A DNA stretch of 64,000 nt from Chryseobacterium antibioticum (GTDB lineage: Bacteria > Bacteroidota > Bacteroidia > Flavobacteriales > Weeksellaceae), in the NCBI RefSeq assembly GCF_012927325.1, contig NZ_JABBGI010000007.1, positions 62,001-126,000 on the forward strand, in the 5' to 3' direction. Positions 45,583-55,085 of the stretch are shown in pieces. Below the pieces are notes generated by a model, which searched no databases, was not told the DNA's origin, and saw only the letters and a program-made list of their open reading frames with translations. The stretch's first letter is position 1. Each line of letters starts with the position of its first letter. The translations under genes were made by a program, and so were the position numbers.

Positions 45583-48357
45583 ATGAAAAAAATAATACTT
45601 AGTGCTTTTTTATTAACTGCTCTTTTAGGAAATATCAGCATTTCCGCACAGGATAAAATAGGCCTTCAAAAATATGACTATGTAACCAATGGGGATACCA
45701 ACATGTACCAAGGGATTCCCAATATAGCATTTCCCCTGCTTCATCTGTCTGTACCGACTTCAGGGATCAATGTCAATCTTTCCATGAGCTATACCACAGA
45801 AAGCGCATCAGGAATGAGTCTTATCAGCGATGTTGGGAAGGGCTGGAATCTTTCCGGTGTGGGAAGCATCGTCCGGTACAGAACCCATCTGGAAAAAGAT
45901 TACTATACAGAAGGCGCAGATGAAGCCAAATCAGATGTATTTGCCTATAATTATCCCGGAGGAAGCGGAAAATTTTATATTGGAATGGATAAGGTCAGTC
46001 ATGTGCTGACCGCAGTGTTTACCTCTCCCTCCAATGATAAAATAATCATTACCCCGGACAGTACACGCCCCAATCGGGTAAGCTCATTTACCATTATTGA
46101 TACCAAAGGGAACCGTTATCTCTTTGATAAGCTCAATATCAATAAAATGCACTTGGGAGAGGTGAATGGTGAAACCGTAATGAATACCAAGCTTATCAAC
46201 AGTGCTTTTCTTTTATCAAAAATATTTAATGTCAAAAATGAAGAAACGGCAGCGATAGAATACGAGACCACAACTGAAGTGGTAAGTACGGCTATAGGCT
46301 CCATTCAGCAGCAGAAAATAAAGAAAATAACAGCACATGGCATAGGAAGTATCGAATATCTCTACCGGCCTAACGCAGCTCCTCATTCGTTGAACAGCCA
46401 GAATAAAAGAGACTGGTATGTGCTTGAAAAAGTAATGTTGAAGGATACTGGTGGTAAAATGATCAACCAATATTCATTTAACAATTTATCAACCTATCTC
46501 AGGGAGTTAATTAACCTTGATAAAAACGGTAATACTGTTCAAAAATTTTCTTTTGAATATAACCATGAAATCTATGATGATAACAGCCTGGATGCATTTG
46601 GATACCCCAATGAATATGTAAGCTGCCAATTTGATCAGGGTGAACTGCGTTCTCCAAGAAGTACTAACCGGAATGCCAGTTCCTACGGAACACTGAAACG
46701 TATTATACTTCCAACGGGGGGAATCACGGAATATGAATTTGAGCCCAATTCCATCCCCGTACAGCAGAGAGTGTGTCAGGAAAATATATGCTTCTATGAT
46801 AATCACGACTTTGACAAAATTTATACCCTGAATTTTGACATGAACCTTTCCTATGTTTATACGTTCAGTCTACCCCCCGGATACCAGGATAAAATCTTTG
46901 TCAAGTATACTTATGACCTGCATCCTACCCCACCTCCAAAACCGGGTGTATCCAATGAAATAGAATATACGGTCAATGATTATTCAGGTGATCCTTTTAT
47001 GGACTGTGACATTAAAACATTTGCTAACCCATCAACCCTTAATGTTCAGTTTACAGGAACAAGAAAGGGATATGGCACCCTGGAGATCTATGCTGCCAAA
47101 CAGCAAAAAAAGGATGAAAATGAATATGGGTACGGACTGAGAGTCAAAAGTGTGAAAAACTTTAATCCGGGTTCAGCTATTCCATTAAGTCATATCACCT
47201 ATGATTATAACAGCTTTTCCAACCCTTCCGTTTCCAGTGGTGTAGGCTTCGATTATTTTTCCATGGAACCAAGTATTTTTTCAGAGCCGGAAAGAGCCAA
47301 TGGATATATAGGTTACACCCAAATTAAAATGACCGATATGATAGGGGGAAACTACTCCAAATATTATTATCTGCCTTTAGAAGAAATTGCTCCCGGAATA
47401 CAGCCTTCCTTTCCATCATTGGACAAAGATATGGGGTCTTATCTGAGAGCGGCGGGAATGCTTAAGAAAAAAGAAGATTACAGCCCGACAGGTCAGATTC
47501 TGCAGAAAACAGAAATGAGCTATCAGTTTAAGGATATTCCGGTGGCTAATGTCATCAACGGGACAAGTCCTGTGAAAAAGATCAATATTTTCAAGCAGGC
47601 TTCTACTACAGAAGCTTATATTTCCGGAACCGCTAAAAAACTGGTTTCAACTTCAGAAAGTAATTTTGAAGATACCTACAATAACATGGTGTCCTCTAAG
47701 GAAACCCTGTCCGACGGAACGGTAGTGGAAAAATCAATTCTTTACCCGGCTGAAAAAGGTGTACAGAAACTACTCAGTGCCAATATGGTGGATATTCCTC
47801 TGGAAACCTCTACCAAAAAGAACGGAGATCTGGTAGGAAAAGCAGAAACCAAATTTGATGATCCTTCCACGGTGTACCCTACCTCTGTGGTGGGTTACAA
47901 TAGACAAACCCAAAGCTCATTTACAGCCTCTACAATGGATGTCTACGACTCTAAAGGAAACCTTGTTCAGGTCACCGGGAAAAACGGAATTCCGAGTACA
48001 ACGATCTGGGGATATTACCAGACGAAGCCTATTGCTGTGATCGGTGGTACAGCCTATTCCCAGGTCGCATCCCTTGCAACAGTTACTGCTGCCATAACTG
48101 CTTCCAATGCAGATCATGACAATCCTGCTAATGAGCCCGCATTGTTACAGGCTTTGGAAGCCTTAAGAAAAGATCCGGCTCTGAAGAATTACAGTGTAAC
48201 GGCATCCACCTATGATCCAATGGTTGGGGTAACGAATTCTATTTCGGCTAACGGGATCAGAACAGTGAATATCTATGATAATGCCAACAGGCTGATGAAA
48301 GTAACCGACTCGGAAGGAAAGACATTACAGGAGACTCAGTACAACTACAAACACTAA
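45583..48357 (+). CDS. RHS/YD-repeat-related secreted protein, shell part
   Basis: 924 aa. A signal peptide (LLGNISISAQ) is followed by a domain typical of the N-terminus of YD-repeat proteins (SYTTESASGMSLISDVGKGW, NLSGVGSIVRYR). Scattered Tyr-Asp-type repeats continue to the C-terminus (YDNANRLMKVTDSEGKTL). There is no RHS core domain and no toxin tip. It probably makes one part of an RHS cocoon that is completed by the next protein, similar to B and C subunits of Tc toxins; this is inference. The gap to the next gene is only 2 nt. Confidence 0.75.
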   Translation: MKKIILSAFLLTALLGNISISAQDKIGLQKYDYVTNGDTNMYQGIPNIAFPLLHLSVPTSGINVNLSMSYTTESASGMSLISDVGKGWNLSGVGSIVRYRTHLEKDYYTEGADEAKSDVFAYNYPGGSGKFYIGMDKVSHVLTAVFTSPSNDKIIITPDSTRPNRVSSFTIIDTKGNRYLFDKLNINKMHLGEVNGETVMNTKLINSAFLLSKIFNVKNEETAAIEYETTTEVVSTAIGSIQQQKIKKITAHGIGSIEYLYRPNAAPHSLNSQNKRDWYVLEKVMLKDTGGKMINQYSFNNLSTYLRELINLDKNGNTVQKFSFEYNHEIYDDNSLDAFGYPNEYVSCQFDQGELRSPRSTNRNASSYGTLKRIILPTGGITEYEFEPNSIPVQQRVCQENICFYDNHDFDKIYTLNFDMNLSYVYTFSLPPGYQDKIFVKYTYDLHPTPPPKPGVSNEIEYTVNDYSGDPFMDCDIKTFANPSTLNVQFTGTRKGYGTLEIYAAKQQKKDENEYGYGLRVKSVKNFNPGSAIPLSHITYDYNSFSNPSVSSGVGFDYFSMEPSIFSEPERANGYIGYTQIKMTDMIGGNYSKYYYLPLEEIAPGIQPSFPSLDKDMGSYLRAAGMLKKKEDYSPTGQILQKTEMSYQFKDIPVANVINGTSPVKKINIFKQASTTEAYISGTAKKLVSTSESNFEDTYNNMVSSKETLSDGTVVEKSILYPAEKGVQKLLSANMVDIPLETSTKKNGDLVGKAETKFDDPSTVYPTSVVGYNRQTQSSFTASTMDVYDSKGNLVQVTGKNGIPSTTIWGYYQTKPIAVIGGTAYSQVASLATVTAAITASNADHDNPANEPALLQALEALRKDPALKNYSVTASTYDPMVGVTNSISANGIRTVNIYDNANRLMKVTDSEGKTLQETQYNYKH

Positions 48358-48359
48358 TA

Positions 48360-51300
48360 ATGATGAATAAAAAATTAATTAATAGAAAAGCACTGTTCGG
48401 TGAAACTAAGCGGATGAAAAATCATTTTTCACTTTTCACTCTTCTCTTTTCATTCACCACGGTTTTTGCGCAAACCAATCTCAGCACCGCTGAGAACTAT
48501 ATTTATACCAAAAACTGTCTGGATGCAGACTGTATCAAAAAATCAGAAACCGTTCAGTATTTTGACGGACTGGGAAGACCCGTTCAGACCGTTGCCATTA
48601 AAGCAACACCTCTTGGAAGAGATGTCGTAATGCCTGTAGAATATGATTCCAAAGGACGTGAAGCCAAAAGCTATCTTCCGGTTCCACAAAGCGGAACAAT
48701 GAACGGAGCTATTTATACCAATCCGCTGGGTAATGCTTCATCAGCAGGATATGGCAATGAAAAGATCTATGCCGAAAAGATCTATGATAACACCTATATG
48801 GGGAGGGTAAACCAGATGGTCCCAGCCGGAAATGCATGGTCCCAGAAGCCTGTGAATATGAGTTATGACACCAATGCTGACGGTGAGGTAAAGAAATATA
48901 CCATCAGTACAGCATGGCTGGAAGGCAGAACAGAATCAGGGATTGCATGGTCAGGAACGTATGCTGTCAACCAGCTTAGTAAAACTTCCGTTACCGACCC
49001 GGATGGAAATATCACCACAGAATTCCAGAACGGTGAAGGGCAAACCATCCTTGTGAGAAAAAATGATGGGAGTCAGAATGTAGACACCTATTATCTGTAC
49101 GATAAATATGGTCAGCTGGCCTATGTCATTCCCCCACTGGGCGCAGGAACTACAGTTCCCGATCAGGCAACACTGGATAAGCTGTGCTACCAGTACCGCT
49201 ATGACGGATTGGGAAAGCTTGTGGAGAAAAAAGTTCCGGGAAAAGGCTGGGAATATATGGTCTATGATAAGCAGGACCGAATCGTAGCGGTGCAGGATGC
49301 CGTTATGAGAGCCAAGGGACAATGGCTGTATACCAAGTATGACCAGTTCGGAAGAGTAGCTATTACAGGAATCGGAACAGGCGGTACAAGAAATGCTGAA
49401 CAGGCTGTTGTTGATGGATATGGCTCCAATAATGTAAACAGACTGGATGCTGCTCTTTTTGAAAGACAGGGTATGCAGGTATATTATGGAAATCAAGACA
49501 GCACCTATCCAAACTCTACCAAATGGGGCACTTTACTGTCTCTGAATTACTATGACACTTACCCTGCATACAGCTTTAATCCCGCCTTTCCTTCCACCGT
49601 ATTGGGACAGGCTATTATCACTGACACCCAGCACGCTTCGGTGAATACCCAGGCCATGCCTACGTTAAGTCTTGTGAAAAATATTGAGGACGACAACTGG
49701 ACCAAAAGCTATGTCTATTACGACACAAAAGGAAGAGCCGTAGGAACCTATGCCATTAACCATCTGGGTGGATACACCCGGACAGAAACCGAACTGGATT
49801 TTGCGGGAGTGGCCAAACAAACCAAGGTCTATCACAAAAGACTCGGTACAGATACCGAAAGGGTGATCTCCCAAAGCTTTGAGTACGACAGCCAGAACCG
49901 CGTGATGAAGCACCGCCATCAGGTAGACAGCGGTGCTGTAGAATTACTGGCAGACAACACATACAATGAGCTGTCCCAGCTTTCCAATAAGAAAGTGGGA
50001 GGTGGTCTGGAGAGTATTGATTATCAGTATGACATCCGTGGGGCGCTTAGCAAAATCAATGATCCGGCTGCTTTGGGAACTAGGCTTTTCGGCTATGAGC
50101 TGAAATATTTCAATCCCCAGAATACCACCCAGGGTTCTACAGGGAAATACAATGGCAATATTACGGAAGTAACATGGAAAACGGCTTCGGACCAGGTTTT
50201 AAGGCAGTATAATTACCAGTATGATGGCCTCAACAGGCTTAAGAAAGGAATTTATTCTGAACCGGGAACTTCCGTTCCTCAAAACGGATTCTTTAATGAA
50301 ACGTTAGCCTATGACCTGAACGGAAATATTACTTCTCTGCAGAGAAATGGAAAAAGTGCTTCAGGAACAGCGCAGCTCATTGACGATCTTACCTATAATT
50401 ATACAGGAAACAGGCTTAATACTGTTACAGATACCTCAGGAAATTACAGTGGCTATCCCGATACCTCAGGGAATACCATTTCCTATGACGATAACGGGAA
50501 TATGAAGGACCATATAGATAAAGGGGTTTTGCAGATCGATTACAACTTGCTGAACCTTCCGGGCAAAATAACTTTTGACAAAACCTATCGTGTTCGAAAT
50601 TTAGTAACAGGAAGTACCACAAATCGTAACGTTACTACCAACTATATTTTTAAAGCAGATGGTACAAAACTACGTAAAGTATATAAATATGGCGGAGAAT
50701 TGTTTGTCGGCGAGGTTTCCATTTCCACAGATTATCTTGATGGATTTCAGTATGAATCCCCAACGGCATCAAGTCCTTTTATTTTGAAATTCGTCCCTAC
50801 CGCTGAAGGCTATTACAATTTTGAAAATAATAAGTATATTTACAGCTATACCGACCATTTGGGAAATGTACGTTTAAGCTACTCTAAAAACTCAACTGGC
50901 AGCGCAGAAGTTCTCGAAGAAAATAATTATTATCCGTTCGGTTTAAAACATGAGGGCTATAATATTTTATATGGAAATCCTGCTTACAACTATGAATATA
51001 ATGGAAAAGAATTGCAGAAAGAAACAGGCTGGAGTGATTATGGAGCAAGAATGTACATGAGTGATATAGGAAGATGGGGTGTAATTGATCCATTAGCTGA
51101 AGCATCAAGAAGGTTTTCTCCTTATAATTATGCTTATGATAATCCTATCAGTTTTATAGATCCGGATGGAAGAAAGCCACAAAGCCCGGATGCTGTAGCT
51201 GAATCCGTTATGTTTCCTAAATCCCTTTGGAGTTTTTACATGGGAGGAGGCAGCACAGATAAAGAGGCTCTTATGGATTTTATCGCGCAAAATAATGGAT

Positions 51301-51941
51301 GGGGAGCATTTCAGAATTTAGTAAACCCTACAGGAGGCGGTGGCGGTGGTGGAGGAAGTATTGCCTTTGGACAGACACAACAATATAGAGATATGATAGC
51401 TTCTCTTTATTTCTCAGGGATTGATTTTTCAAAATATGGACTTGATGATCCGACACCTAAAAGAAAATATTTGAAAAATGAAACGAATTTCAATCGCTGG
51501 TCTGGTATTCAGACAACTAAACAACAATATCAATTAGATCATAAAAATGCTTTTTTAGAATTAGATCAAACTATCGAAAAAATTGAAGGATTTATGGGAC
51601 CAATAGATGATGTACTTGAATGGACTCCTGCTGTTTCAGGTTTTAAAGACGCATATGATTTTTTAAAAGACGTTGGAGCAAGAGCTAATCCAGCATCGCT
51701 TATATTTGCAGTTGGAGGGATAACTATTGCACTTGAAAAGTACCAAGCAGGTGAGTTTGTAAATATGTATAAGAGTGTAAAGAAAAACTATCAAAATATA
51801 CATGATAGCCATCCTTCGACTTATAGCGGAATAACGGTAAATAGAACTATAATTATAGGACCTCAAAACCATATTTGGTCACAATATAGTTTTTATGATA
51901 TTAGTACACATAAATATTTAGGGGGTCAAACATTTGAATAA
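48360..51941 (+). CDS. RHS repeat-associated core protein with C-terminal toxin-like tip
   Basis: 1193 aa; the likely start is the ATG at 48414, which begins a normal signal peptide (MKNHFSLFTLLFSFTTVFAQ). A DUF6443-like N-terminal part (VQYFDGLGRPVQTVAIKATP) is followed by YD repeats and the RHS core ([47 protein letters not shown]). The core ends at ISFIDPDGR, the usual cleavage border. After it come a 100-residue pre-toxin region with an eight-Gly linker, and a variable tip of about 145 residues that ends in [18 protein letters not shown] plus KYLGGQTFE. The tip matches no toxin family that I know. The likely immunity gene starts 7 nt later. Confidence 0.85.
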   Translation: MMNKKLINRKALFGETKRMKNHFSLFTLLFSFTTVFAQTNLSTAENYIYTKNCLDADCIKKSETVQYFDGLGRPVQTVAIKATPLGRDVVMPVEYDSKGREAKSYLPVPQSGTMNGAIYTNPLGNASSAGYGNEKIYAEKIYDNTYMGRVNQMVPAGNAWSQKPVNMSYDTNADGEVKKYTISTAWLEGRTESGIAWSGTYAVNQLSKTSVTDPDGNITTEFQNGEGQTILVRKNDGSQNVDTYYLYDKYGQLAYVIPPLGAGTTVPDQATLDKLCYQYRYDGLGKLVEKKVPGKGWEYMVYDKQDRIVAVQDAVMRAKGQWLYTKYDQFGRVAITGIGTGGTRNAEQAVVDGYGSNNVNRLDAALFERQGMQVYYGNQDSTYPNSTKWGTLLSLNYYDTYPAYSFNPAFPSTVLGQAIITDTQHASVNTQAMPTLSLVKNIEDDNWTKSYVYYDTKGRAVGTYAINHLGGYTRTETELDFAGVAKQTKVYHKRLGTDTERVISQSFEYDSQNRVMKHRHQVDSGAVELLADNTYNELSQLSNKKVGGGLESIDYQYDIRGALSKINDPAALGTRLFGYELKYFNPQNTTQGSTGKYNGNITEVTWKTASDQVLRQYNYQYDGLNRLKKGIYSEPGTSVPQNGFFNETLAYDLNGNITSLQRNGKSASGTAQLIDDLTYNYTGNRLNTVTDTSGNYSGYPDTSGNTISYDDNGNMKDHIDKGVLQIDYNLLNLPGKITFDKTYRVRNLVTGSTTNRNVTTNYIFKADGTKLRKVYKYGGELFVGEVSISTDYLDGFQYESPTASSPFILKFVPTAEGYYNFENNKYIYSYTDHLGNVRLSYSKNSTGSAEVLEENNYYPFGLKHEGYNILYGNPAYNYEYNGKELQKETGWSDYGARMYMSDIGRWGVIDPLAEASRRFSPYNYAYDNPISFIDPDGRKPQSPDAVAESVMFPKSLWSFYMGGGSTDKEALMDFIAQNNGWGAFQNLVNPTGGGGGGGGSIAFGQTQQYRDMIASLYFSGIDFSKYGLDDPTPKRKYLKNETNFNRWSGIQTTKQQYQLDHKNAFLELDQTIEKIEGFMGPIDDVLEWTPAVSGFKDAYDFLKDVGARANPASLIFAVGGITIALEKYQAGEFVNMYKSVKKNYQNIHDSHPSTYSGITVNRTIIIGPQNHIWSQYSFYDISTHKYLGGQTFE

Positions 51942-51948
51942 TTGCATA

Positions 51949-52212
51949 ATGAAGTTAAAATTAAATTTTTTTGTATTGGTGCTGACGGTTATAATTTTTC
52001 TTATTAGAATTTTTTATAAGGAATCCATTCCTATTTTTAATAAAAATTTTGATTTATTATTTGGTATATATTTGGATAAAGTTGTAATATATATATATCA
52101 AATTCTTGTTATGACTTTGGTAACATCTGTCAAAAGGATTAATGCTATAATATTAACAATATTATTATTGATAAATGTTTTTTTGATTGTTTGTTATTGT
52201 ATCCCATTATAA
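51949..52212 (+). CDS. Small three-helix membrane protein, putative immunity protein 1
   Basis: 87 aa from the ATG at 51949. Three hydrophobic helices are seen: FFVLVLTVIIFLIRIF, VVIYIYQILVMTLV and IILTILLLINVFLIVCY. It begins 7 nt after the RHS stop codon. A diverged homologue (RIFYKES is shared, with the same helix order) follows the related tip of cassette 2. Co-variation with the tip and the spacing indicate a cognate inner-membrane immunity protein; this suggests that the tip acts on or at the membrane. Confidence 0.6.
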   Translation: MKLKLNFFVLVLTVIIFLIRIFYKESIPIFNKNFDLLFGIYLDKVVIYIYQILVMTLVTSVKRINAIILTILLLINVFLIVCYCIPL

Positions 52213-52235
52213 ACAGCATTTTTAATAAATTTATT

Positions 52236-52263
52236 GTGGTGTATTGAATTTTCAATACACCAC
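52236..52263 (+). terminator. Perfect hairpin after immunity gene 1
   Basis: GTGGTGTATTGAA and TTCAATACACCAC form a 13-bp stem with a 2-nt loop, 24 nt after the immunity gene. It would cut transcription before the silent cassettes. The T-run behind it is weak. Confidence 0.65.
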
Positions 52264-52314
52264 TTCTTGTGGAATTTCTATATTTGAAAAGACCGACGAT
52301 TAATATCTTGTTAA

Positions 52315-53319
52315 TTTTATTTTCTGTTAAAACATGAAGGTTATAATATTTTATATGGAAATCCGGCTTACAACTATGAATATAATGAAAAAGAATTGCA
52401 GAAAGAAACAGGCTGGAGCGATTATGGAGCAAGGATGTACATGGGTGATATAGCACGATGGGGCGTAATTGATCCTTTAGCTGAAGCATCAAGAAGGTTT
52501 TCTCCTTATAATTATGCTTATGATAATCCTATCAGTTTTATAGATCCGGATGGAAGAAAGCCACAAAGCCCGGATGCTGTAGCTGAATCCGTTATGTTTC
52601 CTAAATCCCTTTGGAGTTTTTACATGGGAGGAGGCAGCACAGATAAAGAGGCTCTTATGGATTTTATCGCGCAAAATAATGGATGGGGAGCATTTCAGAA
52701 TTTAGTAAACCCTACAGGAGGCGGTGGCGGAGGAGGAAGTATTGCCTTTGGACAGACACAACAATATAGAGATATGATAGCTTCTCTTTATTTCTCAGGG
52801 ATTGATTTTTCAAAATATGGACTTGATGATCCAACACCTAAAAGAAAATATTTGAAAAATGAAAATAGTTTTAATATCTGGGGTATTGAAACAAGAAAAA
52901 TACAATATCAACTAGATAATGTAAATATGAATTTAGAATTTAAACAGATAATTAAGCAAATAGGAGAGCTTACAGATAAAGTAGACAGTGCGATGGACTG
53001 GACGCCAGGAATAAGTGGATCGAAAGGTGTTTATGATTTTATTAAGGAAGGAGCTAAAGCTCTGAATCCTTCAACACTTATATTTGTGTTAGGATCTACA
53101 ACAATTATGCTTGAGAGTGCTAATGCTAAAAACTTTTTAGAAATGTATCAAGATGTTCGAAGCAATTACGATGATATGCATGCTAAATTCCCAGTCAATA
53201 TGAAAGGAATAACTGTAAATTTGGATATGATTGTAGGTCCTCAAAATCATATCTGGTCAAGATATAGTTTTTATGATATAAGTACACATCGATATTTAGG
53301 AGGAAGAACTTTTGAATAA
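52315..53319 (+). pseudogene. Orphan RHS tip cassette 2 (5'-truncated core plus related toxin-like tip)
   Basis: An open frame of 334 codons starts after an in-frame TAA at 52312 with no ATG in the first 40 codons. It reads [12 protein letters not shown] directly, which is internal RHS core sequence. From 52477 to about 52865 the DNA equals 51093-51484 of the full gene, apart from one 3-nt indel in the Gly linker and one substitution. After that the tip diverges but is homologous ([20 protein letters not shown] and TFE at the end). There is no promoter, start codon or signal peptide. The copy is thus silent unless it recombines into the full gene. The first TTG or ATG in frame (52396, 52435) is unlikely to be a real start. 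Confidence 0.75.
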
Positions 53320-53327
53320 ATTAAAAT

Positions 53328-53597
53328 ATGAAACTTAAAGTAACTGTATTAGTGTTAACTATTCTTATATTCTTTATTAGAATATTTTACAAAGAATCAA
53401 CAAATTTGCTTGATATGAATTTTAATCATTTTTTTGGAGTAAGTTTCGACAGAATTACAATATATGTTTATCAGATATTTGTATTTCTCTTTATTACTTC
53501 TGTAAAGAAAATTAATATAATAATAGTTTTAACTTTACTATTAATCAATCTCTTTTTAATTATTTGCTATACAATTCCTCTTAGCAATTTGGGGTAA
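53328..53597 (+). CDS. Small three-helix membrane protein, putative immunity protein 2
   Basis: 89 aa. It is homologous to the 87-aa protein at 51949 (KLKVTVLVLTILIFFIRIF; TSVKKINIIIVLTLLLINLF) with the same three-helix layout. It starts 8 nt after cassette 2. Because the tips of cassettes 1 and 2 and these proteins diverge in parallel, each probably guards against its own tip. The gene keeps an intact frame, which suggests that protection is still selected even though the tip cassette lacks a start. Confidence 0.6.
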   Translation: MKLKVTVLVLTILIFFIRIFYKESTNLLDMNFNHFFGVSFDRITIYVYQIFVFLFITSVKKINIIIVLTLLLINLFLIICYTIPLSNLG

Positions 53598-53613
53598 TGC
53601 ATCACCGCTATCG

Positions 53614-53631
53614 CACGAATCCTTTCGTGTG
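53614..53631. repeat. Small hairpin ahead of direct repeat A
   Basis: CACGAA and TTCGTG form a 6-bp stem with a short loop in the stretch after immunity gene 2. No T-run follows. It may be a recombination scar or part of a REP-type element. Confidence 0.4.
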
Positions 53632-53810
53632 GTAATGTTTCAAAAATGTTGGTTTCCTTTATTAATCAATATTAACGAGAAATAATAAACAGTAATTGTA
53701 TAGATAGAGTGATCATTTGGTCACTCTATTTGTTTTTTAATAGAAAATTGTAACCTTTATGTCTGTAAAAGTTTATTCATGTTCCAAATGTGTTGGTGAA
53801 AAATTAATTT
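53632..53810. repeat. Direct repeat A flanking cassette 3
   Basis: This 179-bp sequence begins GTAATGTTTCAAAAATGTTG and ends near GAAAAATTAATT. It recurs at 55630-55802 with most bases identical over the first 130. It contains a terminator hairpin (AGAGTGA/TCACTCT, then TTTGTTTTTT at about 53706-53738). The two copies bracket cassette 3 and its immunity gene and could recombine to delete or add it. Confidence 0.85.
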
Positions 53811-53818
53811 ACAGAAAA

Positions 53819-53862
53819 TCTATATATTTACAGCTATACAGACCATTTGGATAGACAAATAA
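53819..53862 (+). pseudogene. Out-of-frame RHS core scrap before cassette 3
   Basis: The bases TATATTTACAGCTATACAG here equal the YIYSYTDHL codons of the full RHS gene. A segment of about 50 bases (53852-53899, with the near-palindrome ACTACGAACGTAGT) then replaces the few bases that should follow. The core resumes at TTACGTTTAAGC in a different frame, so the scrap cannot be translated into cassette 3. Confidence 0.65.
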
Positions 53863-55080
53863 AAGAGAATCTTTTATGAAGACTACGAACGTAGTTCATT
53901 ACGTTTAAGCTACTCTAAAACCCCGACTGGCAGCGCAGAAGTTCTTGAAGAAAACAATTTTTATCCGTTTGGTTTAAAGCATGAAGGTTACAATGTTTTA
54001 GCAGGAAATCCTGCTTACAACTATGAGTATAACGGAAAAGAGTTACAGAAAGAAACGGACTGGAGTGACTATGGAGCGAGAATGTATATGTCTGATATTG
54101 GCAGATGGGGCGTTATAGATCCATTGGCAGAGCAGATGACCAGATACTCACCGTATAATTATGCTTTTAATAATCCTGTAAGCTTTATAGATCCGGATGG
54201 AAGAAGACCATTGCCTCCTGAAGAGGATTTTAAGTCAAATGCTCCTTCTAATGGGATGCTTGCGTATCTTGCTTCGGGAGGAAAAATAGACAGAGGATCA
54301 ATAATGGCTTTCTATGGGTTGAATGACCATATGGGAGAGTTCTTTGCAAAAGTACAGGCCGGAGGCGGAGGTGGAAATGCAAGTAGCGAGAATCCTCCAG
54401 GCAGTCGTGGTCATTTTTGGAAAGATGTTAGTAGTTTCTTTAAAAGGATTTTTGGAAGTGGCAGAAAAAATTCAGGTAGTTTAGTGGTTGGTCCTGCTAA
54501 AAGCATTACTGCTGTTGATTATGATGCTGATGGGGTTAGATTATTTGGATTAATAACAGGTGCTAATTATAATCCAATGGAAGAATACAGAGCCAACCGT
54601 GATAATCCTTTTTATAATGAAGGAGAATCTAGTTTAGATAGATCTTTTAGATTAATGAATAGCTCTCACATAGAAATAATGCAGGATTTTGGTGGCGGTG
54701 GTTATAATATGTTTGGAGGATATGGGAGAATTGGAAATGTTGCAGGTGCTACAGAAGGGGTTTCTATAGCTTCAAAAATTTCTGCAGAAGCAGAGGCGAA
54801 TGGTATCTTAAGTACTCAAAGAGGAATTAACCCAGCTAAAGTTGCCGAATATTTTGAGCAAATGTCAAATGGCACCTATAAGCCTACAGGAGGAGCAGGA
54901 TATATCCATGAAGGAAAATATATTTTAACAGATGGAAATCATAGAATGAATGCAGCTATCCGGCATGGAATAGAAAGCGGCAATTTTAAATATATTGAGG
55001 AAATTATCAATAAAGGAAACTTTATAAGAAGAAATCCTTTAATAGACAATTATAAAGTTTATAAACTACCTGTAAAATAA
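53863..55080 (+). pseudogene. Orphan RHS tip cassette 3 with ParB-like tip
   Basis: The frame is open from 53863, after a stop codon at 53860, to 55080. The first ATG is at 54082. The RHS core is intact from LRLSYSKTPTGSAEVLEENN to [11 protein letters not shown], then a Gly-rich linker (GGGGGN) leads to an unrelated tip. The last 90 residues hold INPAKVAEYFEQMSNGTY and KYILTDGNHRMNAAIRHG, the DG-x-HR-x-x-AA pattern of ParB/sulfiredoxin-fold domains, which occur as toxins in polymorphic systems. Neither a promoter nor a signal peptide is present, so the cassette is silent in place. The immunity gene starts 5 nt later. Confidence 0.75.
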
Positions 55081-55085
55081 AAATA

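Noticed and set aside
51105..52674. Two identical 61-codon antisense frames (51105-51290 and 52489-52674)
   Set aside because: They are mirror readings of the duplicated RHS core block; their identity reflects the DNA duplication, not a conserved antisense gene.
52396..53319. Cassette 2 as an independent RHS gene starting at a TTG
   Set aside because: The frame begins in the middle of the RHS core, with no promoter, signal peptide or ATG start, so it is called an orphan cassette.
54082..55080. Cassette 3 as an independent gene starting at the ATG at 54082
   Set aside because: That Met is the internal MYMSD of the RHS core; core codons continue upstream without a start, so initiation there would be accidental.
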